From: Branchinecta lynchi
Taxonomy: Eukaryota; Arthropoda; Branchiopoda; Anostraca; Branchinectidae
Direction of reading: 5' to 3'
NCBI GenBank assembly: GCA_023053575.1
Contig: JAKZAP010000008.1
Coordinates: 5,722,715 to 5,786,714 of the forward strand
DNA: 64,000 nt
Part shown: positions 46,801 through 61,300 of the stretch, in pieces
Position numbering within the stretch: the stretch's first letter is position 1
Layout: each line of letters opens with the position of its first letter
Translations under genes and position numbers: made by a program
The notes under the pieces: generated by a model
Told to the model about the DNA's origin: nothing
The model's database searches: none
The model's input: the letters and a program-made list of their open reading frames with translations, nothing else

Positions 46801-49800
46801 TTGTGGGAAAACAAACCCTGCGGGAAAACAAACCTTGTGGAAAACCAACCTTGTGGGAAACAAACCTTTCGGGAAAACTAACCTTGTGGGAAAACAAACC
46901 CTGCGGGAAAACGAACCTTGTGGGAAAACAAACCTTGTGGGAAAACAAACCTTGTGGGAAAACAAACCTTGGGGGGAAACAAACCCTGCGGGGAAACTAA
47001 CCTTGTGGGAAAACAAACCCTGCGGGAAAACCAACCTTGTGGGGAAACAAACCTTTCGGAAAACTAACCTTGTGGGAAAACAAACCCTGCGGGAAAACGA
47101 ACCTAGTGGGAAAAGAAACCTTGTGAGAAAACAATCCTTGTGGGAAAACAAACCTTGGGGGGAAACAAACCTTGCGGGGAAACTAACTTGTGGGAAAACA
47201 AACCCTGCGGGAAAACCAACCTTGTGGGGAAACAAACCTTTCGGGAAAACTAACCTTGTGGGAAAACAAACCCTGCGGGAAAACGAACCTTGTGGGAAAA
47301 CAAACCTTGTGAGAAAACAATCCTTGTGAGAAAACAATCCTTGTGGGGAAAACAAACCTTGGGGGGAAACAAACCTTGCGGGGAAACTAACCTTGTGGGA
47401 AAACAAACCCTGCGGGAAAACCAACCTTGTGGGGAAACAAACCTTTCGGAAAACTAACCTTGTGGGAAAACAAACCCTGCGGGAAAACGAACCTTGTGGG
47501 AAAACAAACCTTGTGGGAAAACAAACCTTGTGGGAAAACAAACCTTGTGAGAAAACAAACCTTGTGGGAAAACCAACCTTATGGGGAAACAAACCCTGCG
47601 GGAAAACCAACCTTGTGGGAAAACCAACCTTGCGGGAAAGCGAACCTTTTGGGAAAACCAACACAGTGGGAAAACAAACCTTGTGAGAAAACAATCCTTG
47701 TGGGAAAACAAACCTTGTGGGGAAACAAACCTTGTGGGAAACAAACCTTGTGGGAAAACTAGCCTTGTGGAAAAGAAACCTTGTGGGAAAACCAACCTTA
47801 TGGGGAAAGCAACCCTGCGGGAAAACCAACCTTATGGGAAAACCAACCTTGTGGGAAAGCGAACCTTTTGGGAAAACCAACACAGTGGGAAAAAAACCTT
47901 GTGGGAAAACCAACCTTGCGGGAAAACCAACCTTGGGGGAAAACAAACCTTGTGGGGAAAACAAACCTAGTGGGAAAACAAACCTTGTGAGAAAACAATC
48001 CTTGTGGGAAACAAACCTTGGGGGGAAACAAACCTTGCGGGGAAACTAACCTTGTGGGAAAACAAACCCTGCGGGAAAACAAACCTTGTGGGAAAACCAA
48101 CCTTGTGGGGAAACAAACCTTTCGGGAAAACTAACCTTGTGGGGAAAACAAACCCTGCGGGAAAACGAACCTTGTGGGAAAAAAAAACTATCGTGGGGAA
48201 AACAAACCTTGTGGGAAAACAAACCTTGTGAGAAAACAAACCTTGTGGGAAAACCAACCTTATGGGGAAACAAACCCTGCGGAGAAAACCAACCTTGTGG
48301 GAAAACCAACCTTGCGGGAAAGCGAACCTTTTGGAAAAACCAACACAGTGGGAAAACAAACCTTGTGAGAAAACAATCCTTGTGGGAAAACAAACCTTGT
48401 GGGGAAACAAACCTTGTGGGGAAACAAACCTTGTCAGAAAACTAACCTTGTGGGAAAACTAACCTTGTTGGAAAACAAACCCTGCGGGAAAACCAACCTT
48501 GTGGGAAAACCAACCTTGTGGGGAAACAAACCTTTCGGGAAAACAAACCTTGTGGGAAAACAATCCTTGTGGGAAAACAAACCTTGTGGGAAAACAAACC
48601 TTATGGGAAAGCAACCCTGCGGGAAAACCAACCTTGTGGGAAAACCAACCTTGTGGGAAAGCGAACCTTTTGGGAAAACCAACACAGTGGGACACAAACC
48701 TTGTGGGAAAACCAACCTTGCGGGAAAACCAACCTTGTGGGAAAACAAACCTTGTGGGAAAACAAACCTTGTGGGAAAACAAACCTTGTGGGAAAACAAA
48801 CCTTATGGGAAAACAAACCCTGCGGGAAAACCAACCTTGTGGGAAAACAAACCCTGCGGGAAAACCAACCTTGTGGGGAAACAAACCTTTCGGGAAAACT
48901 AACCTTGTGGGAAAACAAACCCTGCGGAAAACGAACCTTGTGGGAAAACAAACCTTGTGAGAAAACAATCCTTGTGAGAAAACAATCCTTGTGGGAAAAC
49001 AAACCTTGGGGGGAAACAAACCTTGCGGGGAAACTAACCTTGTGGGAAAACAAACCCTGCGGGAAAACCAACCTTGTGGGGAAACAAACCTTTCGGGAAA
49101 ACTAACCTTGTGGGAAAACAAACCCTGCGGGAAAACGAACCTTGTGGGAAAACAAACCTTGTGGGAAAACAAACCTTGTGGGAAAACAAACCTTGTGAGG
49201 AAACAAACCTTGTGGGAAAACCAACCTTATGGGGAAACAAACCCTGCGGGAAAACCAACCTTGTGGGAAAACCAACCTTGCGGGAAAGCGAACCTTTTGG
49301 GAAAACCAACACAGTGGGAAAACAAACCTTGTGAGAAAACAATCCTTGTGGGAAAACAAACCTTGTGGGGAAACAAACCTTGTGGGGAAACAAACCTTGT
49401 GGGAAAACTAGCCTTGTGGGAAAAGAAACCTTGTGGGAAAACCAACCTTATGGGGAAAGCAACCCTGCGGGAAAACCAACCTTATGGGAAAACCAACCTT
49501 GTGGGAAAGCGAACCTTTTGGGAAAACCAACACAGTGGGAAAAAAACCTTGTGGGAAAACCAACCTTGCGGGAAAACCAACCTTGGGGGAAAACAAACCT
49601 TGTGGGGAAACAAACCTAGTGGGAAAACAAACCTTGTGAGAAAACAATCCTTGTGGGAAAACAAACCTTGGGGGGAAACAAACCTTGCGGGGAAACTAAC
49701 CTTGTGGGAAAACAAACCCTGCGAGAAAACAAACCTTGTGGGAAAACCAACCTTGTGGGGAAACAAACCTTTCGGGAAAACTAACCTTGTGGGAAAACAA

Positions 49801-49900
49801 ACCCTGCGGGAAAACGAACCTTGTCGGAAAAAAAAACTATGTGGGAAAACAAACCTTGTGGGAAAACAAACCTTGTGAGAAAACAAACCTTGTGGGAAAA
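43900..49900 (+). repeat. About 3.17-kb higher-order repeat
   Basis: Variant order around 44.2-45.7 kb reappears at 47.4-48.9 kb (offsets 3,169-3,175). The tail part appears a third time near 50.0 kb (1,647 bp later). Confidence 0.7.
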
Positions 49901-50639
49901 CCAACCTTATGGGGAAAACAAACCCTGCGGGAAAACCAACCTTGTGGGAAAACCAACCTTGCGGGAAAGCGAACCTTTTGGAAAAACCAACACAGTGGGA
50001 AAACAAACCTTGTGAGAAAACAATCCTTGTGGGAAAACAAACCTTGTGGGGAAACAAACCTTGTGGGGAAACAAACCTTGTCAGAAAACTAACCTTGTGG
50101 GAAAACTAACCTTGTTGGAAAACAAACCCTGCGGGAAAACCAACCTTGTGGGAAAACCAACTTTGTGGGGAAACAAACCTTTCGGGAAAACAAACCTTGT
50201 GGGAAAACAATCCTTGTGGGAAAACAAACCTTGTGGGAAAACAAACCTTATGGGGAAAGCAACCCTGCGGGAAAACCAACCTTGTGGGAAAACCAACCTT
50301 GTGGGAAAGCGAACCTTTTGGGAAAACCAACACAGTGGGAACACAAACCTTGTGGGAAAACCAACCTTGCGGGAAAACCAACCTTGTGGGAAAACAAACC
50401 TTGTGGGAAAACAAACCTTGTGGGAAAACAAACCTTGTGGGAAAACAAACCTTATGGGAAAACAAACCTTGTGGGGAAACAAACCTTGTGGGAAACCAAC
50501 CTTGCGGGAACCTTGCGGGAAAGCGAACCTTTTGGGGAAAACCAACACAGTGGGAAAACAAACCTTGTGTGGGAAAACCAACCTTGCGGGAAAACCAACC
50601 TTGGGGGTGGGAAAACAAACCTTGTGGGAAAACCAACCT

Positions 50640-53600
50640 TGCGGGAAAACCAACCTTGGGGGAAAACAAACCTTGTGGGAAAACAAACCTTGTGGGGAAA
50701 CAAACCTAGTGGGAAAACAATCCTTGTTGGAAAACAAACCTTGTGGGGAAACAAACCTTGCGGGAAAACTAAACTTGTGGGAAAACAAACCCTGCGGGAA
50801 TACCAACCTTGTGGGAAAACCAACCTTGTGGGGAAACAAACCTTTCGGGAAAACAAACCTTGTGGGAAAACAAACCTTGTGGGAAAACAAACCTTGTGGG
50901 AAAACAAACCTTGTGGGAAAACAAACCTTGTGGGAAAACAAACCTTGTGAGAAAACAAACCTTGTGGGGAAACAAACCTAGTGGGAAAACAAACCTTGTG
51001 AGAAAACAAACCTTGTGGGAAAACCAACCTTATGGGAAAACAAACCTAGTGGGAAAACAAACCTTGTGGGGAAACAAACCTTATGGGAAAACAAACCTTG
51101 TGGGGAAACAAACCTTGTGGGAAAACCAACCTTGCGGGAAAGCGAACCTTTTGGGAAAACCAACACAGTGGGAAAACAAACCTTGTGTTAAAACCAACCT
51201 TGCGGGAAAACCAACCTTGGGGGAAAACAAAGCTTGTGGGAAAACAAACCTTGTGGGAAAACCAACCTAGTGGGAAAAACAACCTAGTGGGAAAACAAAC
51301 CTTGTGAGAAAACAAACCTTGTGGGAAAACCAACCTTATGGGTAAAGCAACCCTGCGGGAAAACCAACCTTGTGGTAAAACCAACCTTGTGGGAAAGCGA
51401 ACCTTTTGGGAAAACCAACACAGTGGGAAAACAAACCTTGTGGGAAAACCAACCTTGCGGGAGAACCAACCTTGGGGGAAAACAAAGCTTGTGGGAAAAC
51501 AAACCTTGTGGGAAAAACAACCTAGTGGGAAAAAACAACCTAGTGGGAAAACAAACCTTGTGAGAAAACAAACCTTGTGGGAAAACCAACCTTATGGGGA
51601 AAGCAACCCTGCGGGAAAACCAACCTTGTGGGAAAACCAACCTTGTGGGAAAGCGAACCTTTTGGTAAAACCAACACAGTGGGAAAACAAACCTTGTGGG
51701 AAAACCAACCTTGCGGGAAAACCAACCTTGGGGGAAAACAAACCTTGTGGGAAAACAAACCTTGTGGGGAAACAAACCTAGTGGGAAAACAATCCTTGTG
51801 GGAAAACAAACCTTGTGGGGAAACATACCTTGCGGGAAAACTAAACTTGTGGGAAAACAAACCCTGCGGGAATACCAACCTTGTGGGAAAACCAACCTTG
51901 TGGGGAAACAAACCTTTCGGGAAAACAAACCTTGTGGGAAAACAAACCTTGTGGGAAAACAAACCTTGTGGGAAAACAAACCTTGTGGGAAAACAAACCT
52001 TGTGGGAAAACAAACCTTGTGAGAAAACAAACCTTGTGGGGAAACAAACCTAGTGGGAAAACAAACCTTGTGAGAAAACAAACCTTGTGGGAAAACCAAC
52101 CTTATGGGAAAACAAACCTAGTGGGAAAACAAACCTTGTGGGGAAACAAACCTTATGGGAAAACAAACCTTGTGGGGAAACAAACCTTGTGGGAAAACCA
52201 ACCTTGCGGGAAATCGAACCTTTTGGGAAAACCAACACAGTGGGAAAACAAACCTTGTGTTAAAACCAACCTTGCGGGAAAACCAACCTTGGGGGAAAAC
52301 AAAGCTTGTGGGAAAACAAACCTTGTGGGAAAACCAACCTAGTGGGAAAAACAACCTAGTGGGAAAACAAACCTTGTGAGAAAACAAACCTTGTGGGAAA
52401 ACCAACCTTATGGGTAAAGCAACCCTGCGGGAAAACCAACCTTGTGGGAAAACCAACCTTGTGGGAAAGCGAACCTTTTGGGAAAACCAACACAGTGGGA
52501 AAACAAACCTTGTGGGAAAACCAACCTTGCGGGAAAACCAACCTTGGGGGAAAGCAAACCTTGTGGGAAAACAAACCTTGTGGGGAAACAAACCTAGTAG
52601 GAAATCAAACTTTGTGAGAAAACAATCCTTGTGGGAAAACAAACCTTGTGGGAAAACAAACCTTGCGGGAAAACTAACCTTGTGGGAAAACAAACCCTGC
52701 GGGAAAACCAACCTTGTGGGAAAACCCACCTTGTGGGGAAACAAACCTTTCGGGAAAACTAACCTTGTGGGAAAACAAACCCTGCGGGAAAACCAACCTT
52801 GTGGGAAAACAAACCTTGTGGGTAAACAAACCTTGTGGGAAAACAAACCTTGTGGGAAAACCAACCTAGTGGGAAAACAAACCTTGCGAGAAAACAAACC
52901 TTGTTGGAAAACCAACCTTATGGGGAAACAAACCCTGCGGGAAAACCAACCTTGTGGGAAAACCAACCTTGCGGGAAAGCGAACCTTTTGGGAAAACCAA
53001 CACAGTGGGAAAACAAACCTTGTGAGAAAACAATCCTTGTGGAAAAACAAACCTTGTGGGGAAACAAACCTTGTGGGAAAACTAACCTTGTGGGAAAACA
53101 AACCTTGTGGGGAAACAAACCTTATGGGAAAACAAACCTTGTGGGGAAACAAACCTTGTGGGAAAACCAACCTTGCGGGAAAGCGAACCTTTTGGGAAAA
53201 CCAACACAGTGGGAAAACAAACCTTGTGTTAAAACCAACCTTGCGGGAAAACCAACCTTGGGGGAAAACAAAGCTTGTGGGAAAACAAACCTTGTGGGAA
53301 AACCAACCTAGTGGGAAAAACAACCTAGTGGGAAAACAAACCTTGTGAGAAAACAAACCTTGTGGGAAAACCAACCTTATGGGTAAAGCAACCCTGCGGG
53401 AAAACCAACCTTGTGGTAAAACCAACCTTGTGGGAAAGCGAACCTTTTGGGAAAACCAACACAGTGGGAAAACAAACCTTGTGGGAAAACCAACCTTGCG
53501 GGAGAACCAACCTTGGGGGAAAACAAAGCTTGTGGGAAAACAAACCTTGTGGGAAAACCAACCTAGTGGGAAAAAACAACCTAGTGGGAAAACAAACCTT

Positions 53601-55160
53601 GTGAGAAAACCAACCTTGTGGGAAAACCAACCTTATGGGGAAAGCAACCCTGCGGGAAAACCAACCTTGTGGGAAAACCAACCTTGTGGGAAAGCGAACC
53701 TTTTGGTAAAACCAACACAGTGGGAAAACAAACCTTGTGGGAAAACCAACCTTGCGGGAAAACCAACCTTGGGGGAAAACAAACCTTGTGGGAAAACAAA
53801 CCTTGTGGGGAAACAAACCTAGTGGGAAAACAATCCTTGTGGGAAAACAAACCTTGTGGGGAAACATACCTTGCGGGAAAACTAAACTTGTGGGAAAACA
53901 AACCCTGCGGGAATACCAACCTTGTGGGAAAACCAACCTTGTGGGGAAACAAACCTTTCGGGAAAACAAACCTTGTGGGAAAACAAACCTTGTGGGAAAA
54001 CAAACCTTGTGGGAAAACAAACCTTGTGGGAAAACAAACCTTGTGGGAAAACAAACCTTGTGAGAAAACAAACCTTGTGGGGAAACAAACCTAGTGGGAA
54101 AACAAACCTTGTGAGAAAACAAACCTTGTGGGAAAACCAACCTTATGGGAAAACAAACCTAGTGGGAAAACAAACCTTGTGGGGAAACAAACCTTATGGG
54201 AAAACAAACCTTGTGGGGAAACAAACCTTGTGGGAAAACCAACCTTGCGGGAAATCGAACCTTTTGGGAAAACCAACACAGTGGGAAAACAAACCTTGTG
54301 TTAAAACCAACCTTGCGGGAAAACCAACCTTGGGGGAAAACAAAGCTTGTGGGAAAACAAACCTTGTGGGAAAACCAACCTAGTGGGAAAAACAACCTAG
54401 TGGGAAAACAAACCTTGTGAGAAAACAAACCTTGTGGGAAAACCAACCTTATGGGTAAAGCAACCCTGCGGGAAAACCAACCTTGTGGGAAAACCAACCT
54501 TGTGGGAAAGCGAACCTTTTGGGAAAACCAACACAGTGGGAAAACAAACCTTGTGGGAAAACCAACCTTGCGGGAAAACCAACCTTGGGGGAAAGCAAAC
54601 CTTGTGGGAAAACAAACCTTGTGGGGAAACAAACCTAGTAGGAAATCAAACTTTGTGAGAAAACAATCCTTGTGGGAAAACAAACCTTGTGGGAAAACAA
54701 ACCTTGCGGGAAAACTAACCTTGTGGGAAAACAAACCCTGCGGGAAAACCAACCTTGTGGGAAAACCCACCTTGTGGGGAAACAAACCTTTCGGGAAAAC
54801 TAACCTTGTGGGAAAACAAACCCTGCGGGAAAACCAACCTTGTGGGAAAACAAACCTTGTGGGTAAACAAACCTTGTGGGAAAACAAACCTTGTGGGAAA
54901 ACCAACCTAGTGGGAAAACAAACCTTGCGAGAAAACAAACCTTGTTGGAAAACCAACCTTATGGGGAAACAAACCCTGCGGGAAAACCAACCTTGTGGGA
55001 AAACCAACCTTGCGGGAAAGCGAACCTTTTGGGAAAACCAACACAGTGGGAAAACAAACCTTGTGAGAAAACAATCCTTGTGGAAAAACAAACCTTGTGG
55101 GGAAACAAACCTTGTGGGAAAACTAACCTTGTGGGAAAACAAACCTTGCGGGAAAACTAA
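50640..55160 (+). repeat. 2,041-bp and 1,072-bp higher-order repeats
   Basis: About 51060-53100 is repeated at about 53101-55140 with a constant offset of 2,041 bp and almost no differences by eye. Inside it, about 50640-51300 matches 51712-52370 at an offset of 1,072 bp. Confidence 0.85.
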
Positions 55161-55399
55161 CCTTGTGGGAAAACAAACCCTGCGGGAAAACAAACCTTGT
55201 GGGAAAACAAACCTTGTGGGGAAACAAACCTTTCTGGAAAACCAACCTTGTGGCAAAACAAACCTTGTGGGAAAACAAACCTTGTGGGAAAACAAACCTT
55301 ATGGGAAAACAAACCTTGTGAGAAAACAAACCTTGTGGGGAAACAAACCTAGTGGTACAAACCTACAAACCTTGTGGGGAAACAAACCTTGTGGGAAAA

Positions 55400-58300
55400 C
55401 AAACCTTGTGGGAAAACCAACCTTATGGGGAAAGCCAACCCTGCGGGAAAACCAACCTTGTGGGAAAACCAACCTTGTGGGAAAACCAACCTTGTGGGAA
55501 AGCGAACCTTTTGGGAAAACCAACACAGTGGGAAAACAAACCTTGTGGGAAAACAAACCTTGTGGGGAAACAAACCTTGCGGGAAAACTAACCTTGTGGG
55601 AAAACAAACCCTGCGGGAAAACCAACCTTGGGGGAAAACAAAGCTTGTGGGAAAACAAACCTTGTGGGAAAACCAACCTAGTGGGAAAAACAACCTAGTG
55701 GGAAAACAAACCTTGTGAGAAAACAAACCTTGTGGGAAAACCAACCTCATGGGGAAAGCAACCCTGCGGAAAGAAAACCTTGTGGGAAAACCAACCTTGT
55801 GGGAAAACCAACCTTGTGGGAAAGCGAACCTTTTGGGAAAACCAACACAGTGGGAAAACAAACCTTGTGGGAAAACAAACCTTGTGGGGAAACAAACCTT
55901 GCGGGAAAACTAACCTTGTGGGAGAACAAACCCTGCGGGAAAACCAACCTTGTGGGAAAACCAACCTTGTGGGGAAACAAACCTTTCGGGAAAACCAACC
56001 TTGTGGGAAAACAAACCTTGCGGGAAAACTAACCTTGTGGGAAAACAAACCCTGCGGGAAAACCAACCTTGTGGGAAAACCAACCTTGTGGGGAAACAAA
56101 CCTTTCGGGAAAACCAACCTTGTGGGAAATCAAACATTGTGTTAAATCAGACATTGTGGGAAAACTAACCTTGCGGGAAAACCAACCTTGTGGGAAAACC
56201 AACCTTATGGGAAAACCAACCTTGCGCGAAAACCAACCTTGGGGGAAAACAAACCTTGTGGGTAAACAAACCTTGTGGGAAAACAAACTTTGTGGGAAAA
56301 CCAACCTAGTGGGAAAACAAACCTTGTGAGAATACAAACCTTTTGGGAAAACCAACCTTATGGGGAAACAAACCCTGCGGGAAAACCAACCTTGTGGGAA
56401 AACCAACCTTGCGGGAAAGCGAACCTTTTGGGAAAACCAACACAGTGGGAAAACAAACCTTGTGGGAAAACAATCCTTGTGGGAAAACAAACCTTGTGGG
56501 GAAACAAACCTTGTGGGGAAACAAACCTTGTGGGAAAACTAACCTTGTGGGAAAACAAACCTTGCGGGAAAACTAACCTTGTGGGAAAACAAACCCTGCG
56601 GGAAAACAAACCTTGTGGGAAAACCAACCTTGTGGGGAAACAAACCTTTCTGGAAAACCAGCCTTGTGGCAAAACAAACCTTGTGGGAAAACAAACCTTG
56701 TGGGAAAACAAACCTTGTGGGAAAACAAACCTTTTGAGAAAACAAACCTTGTGGGGAAAACAAACCTAGTGGGAACACAAACCTTGTGAGAAAACAAACC
56801 TTGTGGGAAAATCAACCTTGCGGGAAAGCGAACCTTGCGGGAAAGCGAACCTCTTGGGAAAACCAACACAGTGGGAAAACAAACCTTGTGAGAAAACAAT
56901 CCTTGTGGGAAAACAAACCTTGTGGGGAAACAAACCTTGTGGGAAAACTAACCTTGTGGGAAAACAAACCTTGCGGGAAAACTAACCTTGTGGGAAAACA
57001 AACCCTGCGGGAAAACCAGCCTTGTGGGAAAACCAACCTTGTGGGGAAACAAACCTTTCGGGAAAACCAACCTTGTGGGAAAACAAACCTTGTGAGAAAA
57101 CAAACATTGTGGGGAAACAAACCTTGTGGGAAAACCAGCCTTGCGGGAAAGCGAACCTTTTGGGAAAACCAACCTTATGGGGAAAGCAACCCTGCGGGAA
57201 AACCAACCTTGTGGGAAAACCAACCTTGTGGGAAAACCAACCTTTTGGGAAAGCGAACCTTTTGGGAAAACCAACACAGTGGGAAAACAAACCTTGTGGG
57301 AAAACAAACATTGTGGGGAAACAAACCTTGTGGGAAAACCAGCCTTGCGGGAAAGCGAACCTTTTGGGAAAACCAACCTTATGGGGAAAGCAACCCTGCG
57401 GGAAAACCAACCTTGTGGGAAAACCAACCTTGTGGGAAAACCAACCTTTTGGGAAAGCGAACCTTTTGGGAAAACCAACACATTGGGAAAACAAACCTTG
57501 TGGGAAAACAAACCTTGTGGGGAAACAAACCTTGCGGGAAAACTAACCTTGTGGGAAAACAAACCCTGCGGGAAAACCAACCTTGTGGGAAAACCAACCT
57601 TGTGGGGAAACAAACCTTTCGGGAAAACCAACCTTGTGGGAAAACAAACCTTGTGGGAAAACAAACCTTGTGGGGAAACAAACCTTGTGGGAAAACTAAC
57701 CTTGCGGGAAAGCGAACCTTTTGGGAAAACCAACACAGTGGCAAAACAAACCTTGTGGGTAAACTAACCTTGCGGGAAAACCAACCTTGGGGGAAAACAA
57801 AGCTTGTGGGAAAACAAACCTTGTGGGAAAACCAACCTAGTGGGAAAAACAAACTTGGGGGAAAACAAAGCTTGTGGGAAAACAAACCTTGTGGGAAAAC
57901 CAACCTAGTGGGAAAAACAACCTAGTGGGAAAACAAACCTTGTGAGAAAACAAACCTTGTGGGAAAACCAACCTTATGGGGAAAGCAACCCTGCGGGAAA
58001 ACCAACCTTGTGGGAAAACCAACCTTGTGGGAAAACCAACATTGTGGGAGAGCGAACCTTTTGGGAAAACCAACACAGTGGGAAAACAAACCTTGTGGGA
58101 AAACAAACCTTGTAGGGAAACAAACCTTGCGGAAAAACTAACCTTGTGGGAAAACAAACCCTGCGGGAAAACCAACCTTGGGGGAAAACCAACCTTGCGG
58201 GAAAGCGAACCTTTTGGGAAAACCAACACAGTGGGAAAACAAACCTTGTGAGAAAACAATCCTTGTGGGAAAACAAACCTTGTGGGGAAACAAACCTTGT

Positions 58301-61300
58301 GGGGAAACAAACCTTGTGGGAAAACTAACCTTGTGGGAAAACAAACCTTGCGGGAAAACTAACCTTGTGGGAAAACAAACCCTGCGGGAAAACAAACCTT
58401 GTGGGAAAACCAACCTTATGGGGAAAGCAACCCTGCGGGAAAACCAACCTTGTGGGAAAACCAACCTTGTGGGAAAACCAACCTTGTGGGAAAGCGAACC
58501 TTTTGGGAAAACCAACACAGTGGGAAAACAAACCTTGTGTGAAAACAAACCTTGCGGGAAAACTAACCTTGTGGGAAAACAAACCCTGCGGGAAAACAAA
58601 CCTTGTGGGAAAACCAACCTTGTGGGGAAACAAACCTTTCTGGAAAACCAACCTTGTGGCAAAACAAACCTTGTGGGAAAACAAACCTTGTGGGAAAACA
58701 AACCTTGTGGGAAAACAAACCTTGTGAGAAAACAAACCTTGTGGGGAAACAAACCTAGTGGGAAAAACATACCTTGTGAGAAAACAAACCTTGTGGGAAA
58801 ACCAACCTTGCGGGAAAGCGAACCTTGCGGGAAAGCGAACCTCTTGGGAAAACCAACACAGTGGGAAAACAAACCTTGTGAGAAAACAATCCTTGTGGGA
58901 AAACAAACCTTGTGGGGAAACAAACCTTGTGGGGAAACAAACCTTGTGGGAAAACTAACCTTGTGGGAAAACAAACCTTGCGGGAAAACTAACCTTGTGG
59001 GAAAACAAACCCTGCGGGAAAACCAGCCTTCTGGGAAAACCAACCTTGTGGGGAAACAAACCTTTCGGGAAAACCAACCTTGTGGGAAAACAAACCTTGT
59101 GAGAAAACAAACATTGTGGGGAAACAAACCTTGTGGGAAAACCAGCCTTGCGGGAAAGCGAACCTTTTGGGAAAACCAAGACAGTGGGAAAACAAACCTT
59201 GTGAGAAAACAATCCTTGTGGGAAAACAAACCTTGTGGGGAAACAAACCTTGTGGGGAAACAAACCTTGTGGGAAAACTAACCTTGTGGGAAAACAAACC
59301 TTGCGGGAAAACTAACCTTGTGGGAAAACAAACCCTGCGGGAAAACCAGCCTTGTGGGAAAACCAACCTTGTGGGGAAACAAACCTTTCGGGAAAACCAG
59401 CCTTGCGGGAAAGCGAACCTTTTGGGGAAACCAACCTTATGGGGAAAGCAACCCTGCGGGAAAACCAACCTTGTGGGAGAACCAACCTTGTGGGAAAACC
59501 AACCTTTTGGGAAAGCGAACCTTTTGGGAAAACCAACACAGTGGGAAAACAAACCTTGTGGGAAAACAAACCTTGTGGGGAAACAAACCTTGCGGGAAAA
59601 CTAACCTTGTGGGAAAACAAACCCTGCGGGAAAACCAACCTTGTGGGGAAACAAACCTTGTGGGAAAACCAACCTTGTGAGAAAACTAACGCTGTGGGAA
59701 AACCAACCTTGTGGGAAAACAAACAAATCTTGTGGGAAAACCAACCTAGTGGGAAAACCACCTTGCGGGAAAGCGAACCTTTTGGGAAAACCAAGACAGT
59801 GGGAAAACAAACCTTGTGAAAACCAATCCTTGAAAACAAAAACAAACCTTGTGGGGAAACAAACCTTGTGGGAAAACCCTTGTGGGAAAACAAACCTTGC
59901 GGGAAAACTAACCTTGTGGGAAAGCAAAACCCTGCGGGAAAACCAACCTTGTGGGAAAACAAACCTTGTGGGAAAACAAACCTTGTGGGAAAGCGAACCT
60001 TTTGGGAAAACCAACACAGTGGGAAAACAAACCTTGCGGGAAAACCAACCTTGTGGGGAAAAAACCAACACAGTGGGAAAACAAACCTTGTGGGAAAACA
60101 AACCTTGTGGGAAAACAAACCTTGTAACCTTGTGGGAAAACAAACCTTCAAACCTTGTGGGAAAACAAACCTTGTGGGGAAACAAACCTTGCGGGAAAAC
60201 TAACCTTGTGGGAAAACAAACCCTGCGGGAAAACCAACCTTGGGGGAAAACAAAGCTTGTGGGAAAACAAACCTTGTGGGAAAACCAACCTAGTGGGAAA
60301 AACAACCTAGTGGGAAAACAAACCTTGTGAGAAAACAAACCTTGTGGGAAAACCAACCTTATAGGGAAAGCAACCCTGCGGGAAAACCAACCTTGTGCGA
60401 AAACCAACCTTGTGGGAAAACCAACCTTGTGGGAAAGCGAACCTTTTGGGAAAACCAACACAGTGGGAAAACAAACCTTGTGGGAAAACAAACCTTGTGG
60501 GGAAACAAACCTTGCGGGAAAACTAACCTTGTGGGAAAACAAACCCTGCGGGAAAACCAACCTTGTGGGAAAACCAACCTTGTGGGGAAACAAACCTTTC
60601 GGGAAAACCAACCTTGTGGGAAAACAAACCTTGCGGGAAAACTAACCTTGTGGGAAAACAAACCCTGCGGGAAAACCAACCTTGTGGGAAAACCATCCTT
60701 GTGGGGAAACAAACCTTTCGGGAAAACAAACCTTGTGAGAAAACAAACCTTGTGGGAAAACCAACCTTGCGGGAAAGCGAACCTTGCGGGAAAGCGAACC
60801 TCTTGGGAAAACCAACACAGTGGGAAAACAAACCTTGTGAGAAAACAATCCTTGTGGGAAAACAAACCTTGTGGGGAAACAAACCTTGTGGGGAAACAAA
60901 CCTTGTGGGAAAACTAACCTTGTGGGAAAACAAACCTTGCGGGAAAACTAACCTTGTGGGAAAACAAACCCTGCGGGAAAACCAGCCTTGTGGGAAAACC
61001 AACCTTGTGGGGAAACAAACCTTTCGGGAAAACCAACCTTGTGGGAAAACAAACCTTGTGAGAAAACAAACATTGTGGGGAAACAAACCTTGTGGGAAAA
61101 ACAACCTAGTGGGAAAACAAACCTTGTGAGAAAACAAACCTTGTGGGAAAACCAACCTTATGGGTAAAGCAACCCTGCGGGAAAACCAACCTTGTGGGAA
61201 AACCAACCTTGTGGGAAAGCGAACCTTTTGGGAAAACCAACACAGTGGGAAAACAAACCTTGTGGGAAAACCAACCTTGCGGGAAAACCAACCTTGGGGG

